Source: Clostridiales bacterium (GTDB taxonomy: Bacteria; Bacillota; Clostridia; Christensenellales; JAISNN01). From it: a stretch of 8,323 bases of DNA. The stretch lies in the NCBI GenBank assembly GCA_031289865.1, contig JAITOQ010000243.1:1-8323 (forward strand). Direction: 5' to 3'. How positions within the stretch are numbered: position 1 is the stretch's first letter; each line of letters opens with the position of its first letter. The position numbers and the translations under genes are program-made. Of the stretch, positions 5,246-8,323 are shown in pieces. The notes under the pieces are model-generated. The model was not told where the DNA came from and did not search any database. It worked only from the letters and a program-made list of their open reading frames with translations.

Positions 5246-5971
5246 ATGGCGAAGGATATTTCTTCAAGCGTCGTCGCCCTTGACGGGGACGAGTACGAGG
5301 GAAAAAAAGGTGTAGTCGGGCGTATCGTTAGGTTAGTAGTAGCCGTTCTGATTTTCGCCGCGGCGGTTGCCTCGCTTGTGTTTCCGAGCGTAAAGGTGTA
5401 CAGCGCGCCTTATCACACCGATGAGAACGGTATCGTCCTCACGGACGAAGAGGTCGAGGAGCGCAACAAAGAAGAGTTACCCGTCATAAAGGTCTTTGAC
5501 GACCTTGGTATCAGCTATTCGGGCGCGGACGTTTTGTTCGCTATGATCGTAAAGGTCTCCGGACTCGGCGCGGGCGTATACGATAACGGGATTGTCAAGG
5601 CTCTCGGTATCGACAATGCGTACTTAGCGGTCGCGGACACGGTAGCTTTTGAGGTAGACGTAGACTTTTCGCGGTTGGCGGCGATATACGCCTTACCGCT
5701 CACGGCAGCGTTGTTGTTGGTTTATTTCTTTATAAACCTTATAGCGACAATCATATCGGTTTTAAAAAGAAAAATCACAAGAGGGGTTCGTACACCGTAC
5801 TTAATCGGGTTTTTACTCGCGGCGGTAGTAGCGGGAGCCGGGCTTGTGTGTCAAATCGTGGTGGGGAGAAAGCTCGAACTCCAAATCGGCAGTATCGTTA
5901 TGATAGCCGTCGGAGTCCTCACATTTATCTATCCGATAGCGTTCGGATACTCTAAAGTCGAAAAAAATTAA
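5246..5971 (+). CDS. Four-helix membrane protein, operon gene 1
   Basis: This 241-residue protein is of unknown family. AGGTGAGG (5230-5237) lies eight bases before the ATG. The short acidic N terminus (1-23) should be cytoplasmic. Helix 1 is at about 24-47. A roughly 100-residue, strongly acidic loop (about 48-145) includes TDEEVEERNKEE and should lie outside the membrane. Helices 2, 3 and 4 are at about 147-172, 184-206 and 213-235. A basic KRKITRG connects helices 2 and 3, consistent with N-in/C-in topology. There is one cysteine (202) and no recognisable catalytic motif. It is the first gene after the operon promoter and is followed 47 bases later by a proline-rich microprotein. Its stop codon lies inside a perfect AT dyad. 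The plan resembles claudin/tetraspan-like scaffolds in outline only; homology is not implied. Confidence 0.8.
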   Translation: MAKDISSSVVALDGDEYEGKKGVVGRIVRLVVAVLIFAAAVASLVFPSVKVYSAPYHTDENGIVLTDEEVEERNKEELPVIKVFDDLGISYSGADVLFAMIVKVSGLGAGVYDNGIVKALGIDNAYLAVADTVAFEVDVDFSRLAAIYALPLTAALLLVYFFINLIATIISVLKRKITRGVRTPYLIGFLLAAVVAGAGLVCQIVVGRKLELQIGSIVMIAVGVLTFIYPIAFGYSKVEKN

Positions 5972-5986
5972 ATTTTTAATTTTTTT
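5961..5986. other. Perfect AT-only dyad spanning a stop codon
   Basis: Twelve bases (5961-5972) are the exact reverse complement of 5975-5986, with two bases between. The dyad includes the TAA of the preceding gene (5969-5971) and ends in seven T. It could act as a weak attenuator between operon genes 1 and 2, but an all-A/U stem is not very stable. Confidence 0.35.
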
Positions 5987-6018
5987 GAAAAAATATTTTA
6001 TAAAGGAGAATGAGTTTT

Positions 6019-6231
6019 ATGGCAAAGAAGAAAAAAGTTGAAGAAGCTCCGGCACCTGCTCCGGTAGAGCAGCCGAAGGGCCCGACGATCGTTTACAGAA
6101 CCCTTCCAAATCCGGCTCCTGTTGCGATCTCCGCTCCTACGCCGATCATGCAGATCAACCCGATCGTTCAACCTATCGCGCTTGTTCCTTACGGAACCCA
6201 GAATCAGCCGATACTCCAAGTCGAGGAATAA
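6019..6231 (+). CDS. Proline-rich microprotein 1
   Basis: This is a 70-residue protein without cysteine, histidine, phenylalanine or tryptophan and with no membrane helix; 14 residues are proline. It has a Lys-rich start (MAKKKK), an EAPAPAP stretch, then a patterned core running YRTLPNPAPVAI, PTPIMQINPIVQPIALVPYG and NQPILQVEE. The core contains loose internal repeats of the form (A/N)PxP(V/I). I chose ATG 6019, ten bases after AAAGGAG (6002-6008), because all three paralogs start MAKK at this point. ATG 6010, three codons upstream and in frame, is only one base from the ribosome binding site. No known family comes to mind. The extended Pro/Ile/Val pattern suggests a linear binding peptide or short beta/PPII segment, perhaps contacting the neighbouring membrane proteins. 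That role is inference. Confidence 0.8.
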   Translation: MAKKKKVEEAPAPAPVEQPKGPTIVYRTLPNPAPVAISAPTPIMQINPIVQPIALVPYGTQNQPILQVEE

Positions 6232-6337
6232 TCCGTTTTTTTACGGGAATTTATTTGCACGACCACCCCATCAAGCTCGCCTCGCTATATAAGGCAAGAC
6301 TTAAAATTTTTAAAATATTTTTTTGGAGGATACTATT
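6232..6337. other. 106-base spacer inside the operon
   Basis: This is the longest gap in the run; the others are 39-47 bases. It holds CCGT/ACGG around a T-run near 6234-6248, and an imperfect stem CTCGCCT (6276-6282)/AGGCAAG (6292-6298). No convincing promoter is visible. The AT-rich bases just before GGAGG (6325-6329) resemble those preceding microprotein 1, as expected if leader and gene were duplicated together. Confidence 0.4.
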
Positions 6338-6553
6338 ATGGCAAAGAAAAACAAAAAAGCTGTTGAAGCTCCGGCTCCGGCTCCCGTAGAGCAACCAAAG
6401 GGCCCTACGATCGTTTACAGAACTCTTCCTAATCCGGCTCCTGTCGCGATCTCCGCGCCTACGCCGATTATGCAAATCAACCCTATCGTCCAACCGATTG
6501 CGCTCGTTCCATACGGAACACAAAATCAGCCGATCCTTCAGGTCGAGGAATAA
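6338..6553 (+). CDS. Proline-rich microprotein 2
   Basis: This 71-residue paralog is identical to microprotein 1 over its last 62 residues (from EAPAPAP to the end). Only the first nine residues differ (MAKKNKKAV versus MAKKKKVE). The coding DNA of those 62 codons differs at 23 third-position sites, none changing an amino acid. GGAGG (6325-6329) lies eight bases before ATG 6338; a TTG at 6323 in frame would overlap the ribosome binding site and is rejected. The tandem position shows local duplication. The synonymous-only divergence shows that the duplication is not recent, or that selection on the protein is very strong. Function is unknown. Confidence 0.8.
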   Translation: MAKKNKKAVEAPAPAPVEQPKGPTIVYRTLPNPAPVAISAPTPIMQINPIVQPIALVPYGTQNQPILQVEE

Positions 6554-6598
6554 TCTTTGTAAAGCATGTAACTGTTTATTTTTTGAGGAGTTGGCAAT

Positions 6599-7174
6599 AT
6601 GGAAAAGAAGAAAGCTTCAGGGATATACGGACCGATCATCAGTATCGTTATCAACGTGCTGTTGATCGTATTGGTCGCGATTACCTTGTTCGGAAAAGAT
6701 ATTATAGATTTGCTTCCGGATAGCGTGCAAGTGAACTTCTCTTCTTTCGCGGGCTATCTCCCGATGTCGGATGAAGGTGATCCTAACGGTGTTATCGGAT
6801 ATGCACTCGCAAACGGCAAGATTTTTGAACCTCAAGCATTTTTGCTTGGCTTGGTTTTGGTCCTCGGCGTCGTCTGTACGATACTCTCCACAGTGAGTTT
6901 GTTTGTACGCAGACGCTTGGGCAGACGCTTTGTGTCACTACTGCTTTTAGTCGCCGCGTTGGGCGCGATCGGTATGTTTATTTTTACTTACGGATTAAAC
7001 CTTAACGGCGAACTATGGGCGGATATAAACTCGTTTTTCTCCTCGGTCTTTACCATCGGTATGATGGGGAGCTTAGGGGCGGACGCGTTCGGTGCATTCG
7101 CAGTATTCACGACATACATTTTGATTACGGGGTTCGGCGTCATGTCGTTCCTTGCGTCAAACATCAACAAGTAG
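6599..7174 (+). CDS. Four-helix membrane protein, operon gene 4
   Basis: This 191-residue protein is of unknown family. GAGGAG (6585-6590) lies eight bases before ATG 6599. Helix 1 is at about 10-31, and a polar, probably external, loop of about 47 residues follows (32-78, containing SDEGDPNG). Helix 2 is at about 79-102, a strongly basic RRRLGRR connector at 104-110, helix 3 at about 111-132, a second external loop at about 133-159, and helix 4 at about 160-186. Charge distribution predicts N-in/C-in. The topology matches operon gene 1, but I see no clear sequence similarity beyond hydrophobicity. It sits between microproteins 2 and 3, 45 bases after one and 46 before the other, which argues for co-transcription. 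Confidence 0.8.
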   Translation: MEKKKASGIYGPIISIVINVLLIVLVAITLFGKDIIDLLPDSVQVNFSSFAGYLPMSDEGDPNGVIGYALANGKIFEPQAFLLGLVLVLGVVCTILSTVSLFVRRRLGRRFVSLLLLVAALGAIGMFIFTYGLNLNGELWADINSFFSSVFTIGMMGSLGADAFGAFAVFTTYILITGFGVMSFLASNINK

Positions 7175-7220
7175 TCTTAAGGTAAACAGTCTTTTTTTAC
7201 ATAATAAAAGGAGATTACCA

Positions 7221-7445
7221 ATGGCTAAGAAGGACAAAAAAATCGACGCGGCGCGTCAGGAGGAATCTCCCGCTCCCGTTGAGGTAAAAACCTTAAACGT
7301 AATCTACAGACCGTTGCCTAATCCGGCGCCTGTAGCGATCAATGCTCCTACGCCGATCATGCAGATCAACCCGATCGTTCAACCAATCGCGCTCGTACCT
7401 TACGGCACAATGAATCAACCTATCCTTCAGGTTGATGAAGAATAA
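7221..7445 (+). CDS. Proline-rich microprotein 3
   Basis: This 74-residue divergent paralog has a different N terminus (MAKKDKKIDAARQEE). Its core is almost the same as in the first two: from IYR onward the replacements are T to P, S to N, Q to M and E to D, with one extra terminal Glu. AAAAGGAG (7206-7213) lies seven bases before ATG 7221. Upstream in-frame codons lie inside the end of the previous gene in another frame and are not part of it. Conservation of NPAPVAI, APTPIMQINPIVQPIALVPYG and NQPILQV across all three copies marks the likely functional surface; the charged N terminus is free to vary. Confidence 0.8.
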   Translation: MAKKDKKIDAARQEESPAPVEVKTLNVIYRPLPNPAPVAINAPTPIMQINPIVQPIALVPYGTMNQPILQVDEE

Positions 7446-7484
7446 AAAACCAAATTTAAAAAAACATAAAGGAGATTTTTATTT

Positions 7485-8009
7485 ATGGCAAGTGGTAAAA
7501 AAGTTTCGCGCGTTGGTGCGATTCTGATCTTAGTGTTATCGCTCTTAGCGGTAGCTGTAGCAATTATACCGAACTATGTGAAAGACCTTCCGGTAATTGA
7601 TACATACAATTATATCGGTAGCGTTTTAGACGGTAAGATTTTCGACGCGATTAAAGGATTTAGCGATCTGAATGTCGGAATATGGGATATCCTATATAAA
7701 ATAGGATTAGGTGCTCCGTTGGTTATCGCAGCCGGTGCCGGTTTTGCCGGAATTACCGCGATCGTCGCTCTCATCAGCGTTATCACAAAGAAGAAACTCG
7801 GTCTTACGATTTTCGCTTTGCTTGCTTTCGTTTTGACGCTCGGATACCTTGTTCTCGTGGTTGCTAAAGTTGTTGATGCCGCAGGCAAATTCGACTTTGA
7901 CTTAATCTTAAAGAATCTTGAATGGGTCGCAACGGGATATTGGATTCAACTCGGTCTCACATTTGTTGCTTTTGTTACAACTCTCTTCATCAAGAAGAAA
8001 GCGGCGTAA
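7485..8009 (+). CDS. Four-helix membrane protein, operon gene 6
   Basis: This 174-residue protein is of unknown family and the smallest of the set. AAAGGAG (7468-7474) lies ten bases before ATG 7485. Helix 1 is at about 9-29, an external loop of about 43 residues at 30-74, helix 2 at about 75-100, a TKKK connector at 101-104, helix 3 at about 105-128, a loop at about 129-150, and helix 4 at about 151-169 followed by a KKK end. There are no cysteines. Helix order and the basic 2-3 connector match operon genes 1 and 4 and the membrane part of the 460-residue zinc-ribbon protein. It is the last gene before the operon terminator. A structural membrane partner of the microproteins is a reasonable guess, not a demonstrated role. 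Confidence 0.8.
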   Translation: MASGKKVSRVGAILILVLSLLAVAVAIIPNYVKDLPVIDTYNYIGSVLDGKIFDAIKGFSDLNVGIWDILYKIGLGAPLVIAAGAGFAGITAIVALISVITKKKLGLTIFALLAFVLTLGYLVLVVAKVVDAAGKFDFDLILKNLEWVATGYWIQLGLTFVAFVTTLFIKKKAA

Positions 8010-8034
8010 TACAAACAGACAAAAAAAATTACTT

Positions 8035-8071
8035 AAAAAGACGGACTTCGGTTCGTCTTTTTTGTTTTTTT
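8035..8071 (+). terminator. Operon terminator with UUCG tetraloop
   Basis: A 12-bp stem (8035-8046 with 8051-8062) contains one G-U pair and closes the stable TTCG tetraloop (8047-8050). It runs into six T, a G, then seven T. It lies 25 bases after the last stop and ends the run that begins at the 5183 promoter. Confidence 0.92.
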
Positions 8072-8077
8072 GTACAG

Positions 8078-8118
8078 CCGACGTTTTAGATTCTTCACTC
8101 CGTTCAGACTGACGTCGG
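8078..8118. repeat. Dispersed repeat, right half-copy D
   Basis: CGTTTTAGATTCTTC (8082-8096) followed by a degenerate TTCAGACTGAC (8103-8113) matches the right half of copies B and C. It is bounded by CCGACG (8078-8083) and CGTCGG (8113-8118), which pair. There is no heptamer array. Confidence 0.6.
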
Positions 8119-8155
8119 ATTTTTATGTCTCCACTGTGTCGGTATTACGGTGTAG

Positions 8156-8240
8156 GGGACGATGCCCTCATCGTCCCGTAAAAAGCAAGATTGCTATTAA
8201 AATGTCGGATCAAGGGGCGGGACGATGAGGGCATCGTCCC
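8156..8240. repeat. Inverted pair of self-complementary GC-rich repeats
   Basis: Each unit (8156-8177 and 8219-8240) is itself a hairpin: GGGACGATG pairs with CATCGTCCC around CCCT in the first and AGGG in the second. The two units are exact reverse complements of each other (23 bp including flanking G8178/C8218), separated by 39 bases. The segment can thus fold as two small hairpins or one long one. No gene is visible in 8119-8323 apart from these. Confidence 0.8.
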
Positions 8241-8323
8241 ATATGCGTTAGGATAAACAAATCAGTCTATACTTCCGCAATCGTTTTGACTGCCTACACA
8301 GTTGCGGCAGCTTTCGTTGTATG

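Noticed and set aside
6286..6291. TATATA as an internal promoter before microprotein 2
   Set aside because: The bases 17 upstream are CCACCC, unlike a -35 box.
8262..8321. Possible C-terminal end of a minus-strand Cys-containing protein at the right edge
   Set aside because: Only 19 residues (with SCRNC) are visible before a stop, and the plus strand is also open there; too little to support a gene.

Overview
The window looks like a chromosomal accessory region of a moderately AT-rich Clostridia-type Firmicute, possibly an uncultured gut lineage. The signs are near-consensus sigma-A promoters with 17-bp spacers, strong AAAGGAG-type ribosome binding sites, an ECF-type vitamin transporter S component, zinc-ribbon proteins, and many short intergenic repeats of a kind I associate with gut Clostridia. 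The taxonomic call is an inference. No rRNA, tRNA, CRISPR array or transposase gene is visible.

Layout. Bases 1-205 hold a hairpin-rich intergenic repeat fragment and a consensus promoter. Bases 206-1102 encode a double zinc-ribbon protein with a long Gln/Pro/Tyr/Gly-rich tail, closed by a strong terminator. Bases 1103-1384 carry a heptamer array and a half-copy of a dispersed repeat. Bases 1385-1543 encode a 52-residue Lys-rich microprotein. Bases 1544-1804 hold a roughly 108-bp imperfect palindrome and weaker stem-loops. Bases 1805-2611 (minus strand) encode a FolT-like ECF S component with an unusual hydrophilic N-terminal extension. Bases 2699-2953 are a composite palindromic repeat with heptamer arrays at both ends. 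Next comes an apparently leaderless small gene (2987-3358), whose stop codon merges into another repeat copy (3357-3568).

The most interesting part is 3587-8071. A zinc-ribbon, four-helix membrane protein (3661-5043) and a six-gene run (5246-8009) are each driven by a TTGAAA-17-TATAAT promoter. In both promoters the -35 box forms one arm of the same dyad, TTTCAA-N7-TTGAAA. The six-gene run mixes three unrelated-looking four-helix membrane proteins with three paralogous proline-rich microproteins of 70-74 residues, in the order membrane, micro, micro, membrane, micro, membrane. It ends at a UUCG-loop terminator. The first two microproteins are identical over 62 residues, yet 23 of those 62 codons differ, all synonymously. 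I recognise no function for any of these proteins. I propose they form a co-regulated membrane-associated system, with the zinc-ribbon protein as a possible sensor or scaffold.

The right edge (8072-8323) holds another half-repeat and a pair of self-complementary GC-rich hairpin repeats, with no supported gene.
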